64,000 nt of DNA from Brachionus rotundiformis. Taxonomy: Eukaryota; Rotifera; Eurotatoria; Ploima; Brachionidae. Shown piece after piece: positions 22,589 through 31,167 of the stretch; the first letter of the stretch is position 1; each line of letters starts with the position of its first letter. The notes below the pieces were generated by a model. That model searched no databases. It was given only the letters and a program-made list of their open reading frames with translations, and was not told the origin of the DNA. The stretch spans positions 327,978 to 391,977 of the forward strand of contig JAESIW010000207.1 of NCBI GenBank assembly GCA_016802295.1. The letters run 5' to 3'. Position numbers and translations under genes: made by a program.

Positions 22589-22658
22589 CCAAGTGTTTAG
22601 TGTGAGTATGAGTGTTACACTTACACTTTACACTTAAACTTGAACACTTGGAAAATTC
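22589..22658 (+). repeat. Left terminal inverted repeat of the hAT-like element
   Basis: Begins CCAAGTGTTTAGTGTGAG and includes AACTTGAACACTTGGAAAATT. Its reverse complement is found at 26397-26466 with a few mismatches. The block AACACTTGG also occurs internally, giving a nested inverted pattern. Confidence 0.75.
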
Positions 22659-22902
22659 AAGTTTGTTGGAACAAAAAATACAAATAATTTTTTAACTTAT
22701 TGCAGTTTATAAATTATTGCAGGTTTCTATTAACAAAATTTTTGTAAAATAATTATAAAAATAAAAATTTTAATAATTGAATTTTTTTTGAAAATTTTTT
22801 CTTTTTTAAAATTATTAAATCAAAAATGGCTATTTAAGTATCTCTGTGTAAATTTTAGTCCTTGTTCTATATTTGACTTTTAGATTATTAAAATTTGAAA
22901 GA

Positions 22903-23178
22903 ATGATCTCAACTTCTGAACAAAGAGGGAGAGGACGTGGACGAGGACGAGGAAACACAATTAACAATTCTTCTTCTTTTGACATAAATTCGGTGCATAA
23001 TCAACCAGGAATTTTGACACGAAATCAACGCCGACAACTTGATTTAGCTACTGAAGCAAATAATTCGAATCAGTCCGATAGAGTTCAAAATTTTCGTAAT
23101 ACCCGGATATCACCCTCCGTGTCTTCGATTGCTGAAACAATAGATACAAGTACTCAAACTTCTTTATCTACAGTTTAA
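22903..23178 (+). CDS. Gly/Arg-rich small ORF inside the hAT element
   Basis: Starting at the ATG at 22903 this frame encodes about 91 aa: MISTSEQRGRGRGRGRG, then a Ser/Asn/Gln-rich stretch with LTRNQRRQLDLATEANNSN. The RG repeat suggests nucleic-acid binding. It may be the N-terminal part or first exon of the element's transposase. Whether it is expressed is unknown. Confidence 0.35.
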   Translation: MISTSEQRGRGRGRGRGNTINNSSSFDINSVHNQPGILTRNQRRQLDLATEANNSNQSDRVQNFRNTRISPSVSSIAETIDTSTQTSLSTV

Positions 23179-24500
23179 GGCTCAGAATCATACGTAATGA
23201 CCTTAAATGGTAAATATGTTTTTTTGTAAATAAGTTTTACAGAAAATTGAAAAGCCCAACAAAATGTTTGATTCATAAAATCGACTTTTCAAAAAACCCT
23301 GATCTTGAGTTTAAGATTCTAGTTTTAAACAATTTTCGACATTTAATCTCTCATTAAAAAAATATTTTATGTAATAAATTTTTTGCATTCATTTTAAAAG
23401 AAAAATTAATTTAACAAGAAATGTTAGATTAAATAATTTAGGAATTTAACTAACAAAACTAATAGTCTATAATTTTATGCCAATTAATTTAAACTATTTA
23501 AAAACTTATGACTTAAAACTTATGTAACTAAGATCCAACATATTTAAATCATTTTTTAGGAAATAATTGTAAATTTTTTCGAAAGAAAATAAATTAATAA
23601 TTTAAACACAATAATTTTATTCACATTCTTTTAAGATCAATCAAAATTTAATCGTTTGGTACAACTGGGCTTAGAAAATGTATTTGAATTCAAAAAAATC
23701 AAAATTGGCGGCCAAATTAAGAAATATACACCAATATTGAAGTTTTTTTAATTTAATACGCAATATAGACGCAAACCAAAGGATTCTATACAATTTAAAT
23801 GTATAAAATGTGGCAAATTTTATCAGGAAAAACTTGGCTCAACATCTAATTTGATTTAACATTTAAAATTCCAACATCCCGAATTAACAAATTGGTTCAA
23901 TGCCTACAGAAAATGGAATAATCGAGGAAAAAAAACTCAAGATTTGAATGAAAAAGATATTTTAATGATTAAATATTTTTTGAGTTCGAATAACGCTTTA
24001 AGTCAATTAAAAAATAAATATCTCAGTAGTCTTTTGGGTAAGAGTTTGCCCAATTCCAGTGTTTTATAAATACAATTTTGCCTAGGGCATTTTGTACATT
24101 TAAAAAGGAAATTGAACATAAGTTAAAAGAAGCATATTCTATTTGTCTTATCACTGACACTTGGAGTAATATTGGCATGAAAAGTTTTTTGGCTGTGTGT
24201 GTTTCAATTACATATCATGATTTCAGAAAAGAGTTACGAGTTATTGGAATGGTTGAATTAACAAATGGATCAAGTGCAGAGCGAATTAAAGAAGGAGTAG
24301 AAAAAGTGATTAATGATTTTGATTTTGATAAGAAAAAAATTACAGGAGTTGTGTGTGACTCTGCTTCTTATCTTGTTAGACTTTTTAGACAAAATGACAA
24401 CAATTTATTCGACATAAATATTGAACAAGCTGATATTCAAGAAAATGGTTTTGCTGATGAAGAAGACGTGAATGAAGACATAGATCAATTAATTCAAGAT

Positions 24501-25575
24501 TCTAAAGCATTTGACAAAGTTTCACACCGAGCACTAATAAAGAAAGTACAGGCTTACGGATTCAGTGATAAGATTGTAAATTGGGTCTCAGATTTTTTGA
24601 TTGGGAGGAAGCAGCGTGTTGTATTGGGCGAAAACGTATCAGAGTGGAGGGAAGTCTTAAGCGGTGTCCCGCAAGGATCTGTACTTGGCCCTCTTCTTTT
24701 CGTTATTTTTATAAACGATATACCAAACGCCACGACAAGCTTAATTAAACTGTTTGCAGATGATACCAAACTGATAAAGATCATTAGATACCATCTTGAT
24801 GTTGAACAGTTGCAAACAGACATTGTCAGAGTTGCCAAATGGTCGACTGATTGGCAACTGAAATTTAACGAAGACAAATGCAAATTCATGTTCTTCAAAA
24901 ATAAAACCATCAACAGAATTGATTTATCAATGAACAACTTACCAATTATCCAAACAAGCGTTGAGAAAGATCTTGGAATCTATTTAACAGACGACTTGAA
25001 ATGGACCCATCAAGCGACACAAGCAGCGTACAGAGCTAATGCAGTTTTAGGTCAATTAAAACAGGCCTTTAAATGCTGGTCTGTAAGTACATTTAAGCAG
25101 TTGTATGTTTCGTTTGTCAGACCACATCTTGAGTATGCAGTAGCAGCCTGGAACCCCTACACCAAAAATGACTCAAATATTCTCGAAAAAGTTCAAAGAA
25201 GAGCTACAAAATTAGTAATTGACTTAAAAAATCTGGATTATGAAGAGAGACTCACAAGATTGGGACTTACCACTCAAGGCAAGACGTGAACGCGGAGACT
25301 TAATCGAAACCTTCAAAATACTGAATGGACTAAGTAATGTTCAATTACAGAACCCATACATCAAGAGTCATGCACTTTCATCAACTGGTCCAGCTGGTGG
25401 AATCCGAGGACATCCAAGAAGACTAACCAGACAATTGACAAAAACTCAAAATAGAGATTGCTTCCTGACAAATCGTGTGGTAAACGAGTGGAACGAATTA
25501 CCAATAGTAGTTACCAATGCAAAATCCGTGAATGAATTTAAAAACAAACTCGATAAACATTTAAAATTGAAATAA
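24501..25575 (+). pseudogene. Reverse transcriptase fragment of the nested element
   Basis: Motifs in order: SKAFDKVSH, SGVPQGSVLGPLLFVIFIND, KLFADDTKLIK (catalytic FADD box), KWSTDWQLKFNEDKCKFM, DLGIYLTDDLKWTHQ, FVRPHLEYAVAAWNPYT, ILEKVQRRATKL and RRERGDLIETFKILNG, ending FKNKLDKHLKLK. A frameshift near 25276 (in LGLTT/LKARRERGD) breaks it. The endonuclease and upstream ORF are missing through 5' truncation. The frame is accidentally continuous with hAT coding sequence upstream, producing a chimeric ORF that is not a real gene. Confidence 0.85.
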
Positions 25576-25715
25576 TTAATTTTCCTATTAACATAATTAA
25601 ACAACTATAAGGACTTATGTTAAAAATCAGACAGCTACCATAGCAGGGCGACTTATTGTCTTGCTCCGCAGTTAATCTGCTGTAGCTCATTATCATTATT
25701 ATTATTATTATTATT
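24501..25715 (+). mobile_element. 5'-truncated jockey/CR1-type retrotransposon nested in the hAT element
   Basis: It starts abruptly inside the reverse-transcriptase palm (SKAFDKVSHRALIKK) and ends in a simple ATT-repeat tail after TGTAGCTCATTATC. The same five bases, AAGAT, flank both sides (24496-24500 and 25716-25720). Removing the insert with one AAGAT rejoins the hAT reading frame (QLIQD to IRENQVTDDN), which supports the boundaries. This is the best preserved member of the family here; related fragments lie at 51.1 and 52.2 kb. Confidence 0.82.
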
Positions 25716-26396
25716 AAGATATTAGAGAAAATCAAGTTACTGATGACAATTTAGCAGAAATAATAATGAGAGCGTGAATGAGCAATCAGAAAGTGATGAT
25801 GATGATGATGATGAAGATTATAATGGTGAAGGTGAAAATCAAGTATCTTTTGAAGAGGATAACAGGAACAATATTCAGGATGAACTTATTCACAACATTA
25901 ATGAAGTCGATAGGGAAATTGATCTATTGATCCCAGAAGCAATAAGTGTTATGGATTTAGAAGTTGGAAATGATGATGAAGGCGATTTTGATTACGATGA
26001 AGATAATCTTAATGAAGCAGTTAATAGTGAAGACGAATATTTAAGCGGTGATGCAAACTTTCTAAATATCCAATTAGGAACAAATAATGTACCAAGGTAC
26101 TCATGTGCTAGTCACAAACTTAATTTGGCCATTCGATCAGCAATAAAATCAGTAAGAAAAAAATTAGAAAAATTTCGTAAACATTCTTACAAGGTTATCA
26201 AATTTCGCAAGTAGAGTTAGACGATCTACAATTTTGTCTTACGATTTTAGTGCCAAAAAAGCAAAATTGAGATGCGAAGATGGAACCACGTGGTCCTCAT
26301 CATACCTGAAGCTAGCCTATTTATTAAATAGCTTATAATGTTACTTTAGTAATGTCACTTTTAAATTTTTCAGTGAAAATACCAAGTGTCACACTT

Positions 26397-26466
26397 TAAT
26401 TTTCCAAGTGTTCAAGTTTGAGTTTAGAGCGTTAGTGTAACACTCACACTCACACTCAACACTTGG
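26397..26466 (-). repeat. Right terminal inverted repeat of the hAT-like element
   Basis: Reads AATTTTCCAAGTGTTCAAGTT on the inner side and CTCACACTCAACACTTGG at the outer end, the reverse complement of the left repeat with a few substitutions. Confidence 0.75.
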
Positions 26467-26499
26467 TTTTTTTCAAGTGTGCTTCTATGATATAAACTA

Positions 26500-27009
26500 A
26501 TGATGATCTCTGACGAATCGGAACGAACGCCGTTGACTAATTCGCAGCAACGATGGCAAAGATGTGACACAGAATGTTCGCAAAATCAAAATTGGTTGAT
26601 AAGTCAAGACTCTGTCAATATTTATTTTAAGAAAATTAATAATACAGCAACATTATACTAATGTTTTTTGAACAAATGTGTTAAATGCGGACAAAATATA
26701 AGACCAGAAATTAGATTTATTAACAATCCGACTTTATTATATTATAAGTCTTTACATGAAAACATTTACATTCAAGATTTACCCGAGGAAATTAAGATCC
26801 ATGATAAATGCTTTGAATATTTTTACTCGACTGTACATGAACCAGGACATTTTCGTGCAGTTTTTGATATCGATGGTGAGCTTTACTTAATTGACGATAT
26901 TACACAAAAAGTCGTTCTATTGCAACCATTTAATCTCAATAAAAACGATTTGGATAAAAAAGTATATTCAAGAATGAACGCATCAATTTCGGTTTATTAT
27001 TTAGAATAG
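26500..27009 (+). pseudogene. Relic resembling the C-terminal half of a C19-type ubiquitin protease
   Basis: Just outside the hAT inverted repeat. A first frame (ATG at 26500) reads ERTPLTNSQQRWQRCDTECS and stops; the next reads NKCVKCGQNIRPEIRF, DLPEEIKIHDKCFEYFY, then PGHFRAVFDIDGELYLIDDI and NASISVYYLE to a stop at 27009. A histidine-GHFRAVF block followed by IDD and a final SVYYL is the arrangement of the His/Asp box at the end of USP-type cysteine proteases. Such modules occur in some animal transposons, so I treat it as a mobile-element relic, but it could be a degraded host gene. Confidence 0.4.
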
Positions 27010-27407
27010 AATTCAGATTAAATTAAATTGCTTGAATATTGTTAAATAAAACTCTGATTTTAATTTTTTTTTAATAATTTTATCCATTTATCAAAAATAA
27101 AAGAAAAGTTTTTTTAATTTTGAATTTAATTTATTATTTTTAAGTAAAAAAAAAAGCCGGAATAGGAAAAAAATGCAATATTGAAAGTTAAAAAAAAATA
27201 AATTAAACAATTATTTGATATTAAAAAAGTTTAAATTAATTCGGGTAAATCACATTCATATTCAAGCATTTTCTTAGCAAAACTTAATTTGGACAAAATT
27301 ATCGTCAAACACGTTTTTTTTTTGCATTTTTGTTAAATGATGATAATTCACTAACATTCTTTTATTTAAAAAAAAAATTTAAATCAAAATTAAAAAAAAA
27401 TCTTTTA
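27010..27407. other. A/T-rich spacer
   Basis: Poly-A/T tracts only; nothing recognised. Confidence 0.4.
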
Positions 27408-27835
27408 TTACATAAATATCAAAATGCTCCAGTTCCATGCTATTTCTCTTGGATAACTTGTTGTCAGATGTAAAATGTGATTTTGCTTTGACATGCCTGC
27501 GAAAAAATGTCTAAGGCAGAAAATGATTAAAACTAGTATTAAAATTGCAATGGCTATGACTGAAAACAAATTATACACTATTAGCTTCCGTGTATAAATA
27601 CTCCTGCCTTTTTCACTTTTAGTGGTAATGGTCCTGAAATATGAATTATCCATCAATTCAGAATTGGGTCCTATATATTCAGTTAATTCAAACATTGAAT
27701 TTGTTGATTGTTTAAAGTCTTCTAAAACTAAAGCTAATAGTTTACTTTTTGTGGTGGTATTTAGCTCTGCACTATCTTTTCTTAATTTAGATTTCCAGTT
27801 TTTTTCAATAAATCTATCGAATTTGGTAGACACTC
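27408..27835 (-). CDS. Possible last exon of a membrane protein
   Basis: An open minus-strand stretch of about 141 codons without its own ATG. It begins right after an acceptor-like TTATTTAG (27836-27841), so it is probably a 3' exon. It reads STKFDRFIEKNWKSKLRK, an acidic/serine helix region with LLALVLEDFKQ, RKLIVYNLFSVIAIAILIL continuing LVLIIFCLRHFF as a membrane segment, and a short C-terminal tail. An AATAAA overlaps the stop codon region. Upstream exons were not found in the 600 bp beyond. Family unknown; it may be an orphaned exon left by rearrangement. Confidence 0.4.
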
Positions 27836-27841
27836 TAAATA

Positions 27842-28511
27842 AGCGAAATTTTTTTTTTTAGAATGATTAAATTTTTTTGATTTTTGTTTGCTAAAATCTT
27901 AAGCCTAGTTATAAAATTTTATTATCGTTTTTAAAACTTTAAAAAATTTAAAACGATGTCGAAAAAAAAACTTTTATCTGTATATTCGAATGCAAGATGC
28001 AAAAAAAATAGCATTTTTTTACTTTTTAATATTAAATTTTTACATCAATAATCAGTTTCAACTATATATTAATTAAATATTCAAAAACTGTAAGATTTTT
28101 TTTAATTAAAAATATAAAATTTTATTTTTAATATAGCTTTTGAAAAATAAAAGTTAAGTTAGTTTTTAATACTTATGAATCTTAAAATTATCATAAAACC
28201 TTTCCGGTTAAATATTTTTTTGTTTTGAAAATCAAGCGATCGAAAATTGTTTTCATAATCTTTCTTTTGAGTCTAAAATTATTGTTTTCTTATTATTCAC
28301 TGAAAATTTAAAGTGGGGAAAAAATTTAATGTAAATCCTGTAAAGCTCTTTTATTAATTTATTGTCAATTAAAGATGTTAACAACGAATATGTCAATTTG
28401 AAAAGAATAAATGAAAATTAACTATTTAATAATTGTTAATTATATCTGTAAGTTTTGAGTCCTATAAGTAAATGTCTCATTACGGAACATTTAACAAATA
28501 AACAAATAATT
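27842..28511. other. A/T-rich spacer
   Basis: Searched for upstream exons of the minus-strand frame at 27408 and found none that I could defend. Confidence 0.35.
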
Positions 28512-28743
28512 AATTTATTTATCTTAACGAAAAACGAAAAGCTAATTGTAAAACCTCCTCCAGTGGACCCCGGTCTACTGAGGCCTCGTTGGATATTTTC
28601 ATATATATTTTGTTTTGTTTTGTTTAATATAGTGAAGTTTAGAGAAGAAAAATTATTTTTTTCGTTTTCTCCCTCTCTCTTTTATTTAATAGCGCACGCT
28701 ATTAAATAAATTTATTTATCTTAACGAAAAACGTAAAGCTAAT
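28512..28743. repeat. 35-bp direct repeats flanking a 160-bp insert
   Basis: Bases 28512-28546 and 28709-28743 are the same 35-bp sequence (core TTTATTTATCTTAACGAAAA) with one mismatch. Between them lies a more G/C-rich piece with a GTGGACCCCGGTCTAC hairpin and CT-rich sequence, ending in a perfect palindrome. The arrangement looks like a small insertion or a local duplication just before the MULE ORF. Confidence 0.6.
28681..28710. repeat. Perfect 30-bp palindrome
   Basis: TTTATTTAATAGCG and its exact reverse complement are separated by two bases (CA). This 14-bp perfect stem with a tiny loop lies directly before the second 35-bp direct repeat. Confidence 0.85.
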
Positions 28744-28754
28744 AAAAGGAAAAA

Positions 28755-30060
28755 ATGGATATTCCAAATCTTGAACAGTTAGATCAAACACAATCTTCAA
28801 GTTCAGCTCTAACCAAAAATCCAATAGCAAATCATGACCAAGACACTGACAACGATGTAGAAGAAATAGTCTTGCCACATGAAAAACCACCTAAACGACG
28901 CAGGAAAATTATTTATGTTTGCTTTAAAGAATATCCAGAAAAGAAATCTGCTTTAGTTGCTTCATGGGCAAAACTTTCGAAAAACAAGGCTGATGACTTG
29001 ACAGTTCAATTTTATTATTGTAGCAGCGCAGGTAGATTTGTTTGTCCAGTGCGCCTCAAAATAGTCCCAGATCCGTCTTCAATGAAAGTTTCAATATATA
29101 TCTCAGAGGACAATCACAGCCATCCAGAACCTAAACAGGAATTTCCACTGAAACAAAAGAAATATTACTCCAATTGTATTTTTACGAAAAAGTTAAGCGT
29201 CTAGGTTGCATTCAAAAACGACTATTTGACAAAAGAGTTACTATTATACCCAAAGTTTCACAAATCCAGAAATTTCTGAAAGTACTGAAAAGCGAGACAG
29301 TTGAGAACATAACTGCACTTGACGAACTTTTCACTTGGTGTAGAGATAATGAGAGGACCCCAAATGATCCAAATGTAATGTTTTGTCCAATGCTTCAAAT
29401 CGATCGAGACGGTGGAATAACAACAGCATTGCGTATATTCCTGACTACAATTAAGTTGATATCTGTAGTAGAAGAAGATGGTGCATTTTAAATTTTAAGC
29501 TTTATCTTAAATTTCTCATATATAAAATTAATTTTCACATTTAAGTTGAAATGTTAGCAACCGATTCTACATACAAATTGGTTTGGAATGGTTATAAAGT
29601 TCTTCCAGTTGGCTCATGCGATAGAAAAAAAAAATTCCATCCTTTTGGAATTGCTGTAACAATGTGTGAAAAAAATCAATACTTTGAATTTCTATTTCAC
29701 GCTCTCAAAGAGACAGTATATGTTTGAAAGTGATTCTAAACTTTTTATCAAAAAATGGACTGAATTAGAGAAAGAATTTTCTTCATATTTTGAGACTACA
29801 TGGTTAAATTCTTCGGTGAATGGTTGGTTTAATGGTAGATCACAAAGTCATCCAATAACCAATAATGCACTTGAGTCCAACAACAAAGTAATTAAAGATT
29901 TGGTCGAGAGAAGGTCTATGACTTTAGCCGACTTTCTTAAGAATATAAACGACGCTGTTCTTCAATTCTGGTCGTTTCAGCGTAATGACATCCGTCCAGA
30001 TCAGAAAGTCTTTTCAAAAGAGCCCAATGTAACTTAAGACGACTTCAAAAGAGGTTTTGC
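28755..30060 (+). pseudogene. MULE (Mutator-like) transposase relic with FLYWCH-like start
   Basis: The first frame (149 aa from ATG 28755) has an acidic Ser/Asp leader and a zinc-binding-like domain with QFYYCSSAGRFVCPVRLKI and DNHSHPE, as in the N-terminal region of animal MULEs. A stop near 29204 is followed in other frames by KRLGCIQKRLFDKRV, DELFTWCRDNERTP, LATDSTYKLVWNGYKVLPVG (near 29553; MULE DDE domain with the first catalytic Asp), FHPFGIAVTMCEKNQYFEFL, and NNALESNNKVIKDLVERRSM. At least four frame breaks make it non-functional. The SWIM finger expected at the C terminus is not here. A/T-rich sequence with several ATTGACAAATAT copies follows at 30097-30211. Confidence 0.7.
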
Positions 30061-30096
30061 CTGGGATATATTAGGACTAAAAATTTGTTTATATTA

Positions 30097-30211
30097 TATT
30101 GACAAATATTTTTTCTAATTGACAAATATAAAAACTAATAGACAAAACATTTTTTTTTTAGATTGACACTAGTATAACTGACGAATTATCTAGTTTTAAT
30201 TGACAAATATT
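30097..30211 (+). repeat. Short ATTGACAAATAT repeats
   Basis: The motif ATTGACAAATAT or a close variant appears about four times in 115 bp directly after the MULE relic. Subterminal repeats of this sort are common in DNA transposons, so this may be part of the element's right end. Confidence 0.4.
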
Positions 30212-30302
30212 TGTTTTTTTATTCTTAGAAATTTAAGCAAGGAAAAAAAGGGAGCACATTTTCAATCGGTAAAGTCCTTTCTTATTTAATTAAAATAAAT
30301 AA

Positions 30303-31034
30303 GAATAGCTTTCCTAGGTTAAATGATAAGAACAAAAATTTTTATTTTATCTGTTTCAATAGATGAACAGTCTGATAAAATTGCCAACCATTGGACTTTT
30401 GAGTCAATCTATAAAAAGTATTTAACATTTAATCTAAACCCATTAAAACCATCTAAAATAAATTGATTAATCGAACAAAGATTGTATTCCGGCTTTTATG
30501 CCAGTGCGTACCAAAAAAGTAAAATCAGGTGGCTCGGCTACCAACCGTAGAAGAACTACACCTGGCAAATTTAGGCGATTGTATGTTCAAGATGGAGAAT
30601 GGGTCGAGGAAGACCATTTATTAGTCAGACAATTGGGTCTGCAGTTTTATCCAGGCGAAAATGTAAGACTAAATACATGTGTAGCGTATTGTCACCGCTA
30701 CAGGATCATCAAGATTTTTTATTTAATTAACTTAAGGTGATTTTTTGCGAAAACCATTCTCTCAAAGCTAGATTTGCTGGACACGTATTAATCACTCTGG
30801 AAAAATTGTCTCCATATCCTGATAGCCCAATGTACGACTACATATCTGCCGGAAACACCGTGGAAAGAAAATTTGTACATGTTATTCCACCAGTAAGGAA
30901 AGGAAATTATAAATTAATCGAAACAATTTAAAAATAATTCTATTAAACCATAATTTTGTCATTAAATAAAAAAATTGAAAATTTAAAAAAAAATTAAAAA
31001 TTGATCAATTTATTTAAAAAAATATAAATATAAT
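30303..31034 (+). repeat. 732-bp duplicated segment, copy 1
   Basis: This matches 37235-37966 in direct orientation, offset 6,932 bp, nearly base for base. It spans 60 bp of upstream sequence, the whole L27 gene with both introns, and about 100 bp of 3' sequence, so it is a DNA-level copy, not a retrocopy. Confidence 0.92.
30363..30931 (+). CDS. MRPL27: Mitochondrial ribosomal protein L27, copy 1
   Basis: Large-subunit mitoribosome protein of the bL27 family, whose basic N-terminal arm reaches toward the peptidyl-transferase centre. Exon 1 (30363-30417) supplies a mitochondrial presequence (MNSLIKLPTIGLLSQSIK). Exon 2 starts at 30481 with KSGGSATNRRRTTPGKFRR and LQFYPGENV. Exon 3 (30737-30931) has VIFCENHSLKARFAGHVLI and ends RKGNYKLIETI. 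The exon-2 donor is ambiguous: GTAAGA at 30663 and GTAGCG at 30681 both keep frame. The second gives a 56-bp intron and a 149-aa protein, the usual length, so I favour it. Differences from copy 2 in coding DNA are three, all silent. Confidence 0.88.
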
Positions 31035-31167
31035 CTCAACTAAATCCCTAAAATTACCATTTATTTTCAGCTTTAAAGTAGCATAAATGGTAACCATCAA
31101 AAAAAAAATAATTTAAGCATAATTTTAAAAATTTCAAATTTTAAAATAAATTATTTATTAGAGTGTA

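Larger units (their letters stand above)
23640..26335 (+). pseudogene. BED/hAT transposase, interrupted
   Basis: Fragments in order: FNRLVQLGLENVFEF, a BED finger with CIKCGKFY and HLKFQHPE, KWNNRGKKTQDLNEKDI, then ICLITDTWSNIGMKSFLAV (first catalytic Asp of hAT transposases) and ITGVVCDSASYLVRLFRQ. After the inserted retrotransposon the frame resumes with an Asp-rich acidic region, YSCASHKLNLAIRSAIKSV near 26098-26155, and VRRSTILSYDFSAKKAKL near 26220. In-frame stops near 23754, 23857 and 24068, frameshifts near 25768 and 26210, and the insertion at 24501 make it dead. The hATC dimerisation region is not found before the right inverted repeat. Confidence 0.72.
22589..26466 (+). mobile_element. 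hAT-like DNA transposon with 70-bp inverted repeats, disrupted
   Basis: The 3.88-kb unit is bounded by imperfect inverted repeats of about 70 bp. Inside are a Gly/Arg-rich small frame, a BED-type zinc finger (CIKCGKFY ... HLKFQHPE near 23800-23880) and hAT transposase blocks. The reading frame is broken by stops and a 1.2-kb retrotransposon sits in it. The C-terminal dimerisation domain is missing before the right repeat. I could not identify an 8-bp target duplication: the bases outside the two ends do not match, so the true ends may lie a little further out. Confidence 0.72.

Noticed and set aside
24078..25289. A 403-aa hAT-reverse transcriptase fusion gene
   Set aside because: The join coincides with a retrotransposon insertion flanked by AAGAT; upstream hAT coding is already broken.
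30663..30736. L27 intron 2 starting at GTAAGA (30663)
   Set aside because: Possible by sequence, but it would shorten the protein below family length; GTAGCG at 30681 gives a 56-bp intron and 149 aa. Not settled without RNA.
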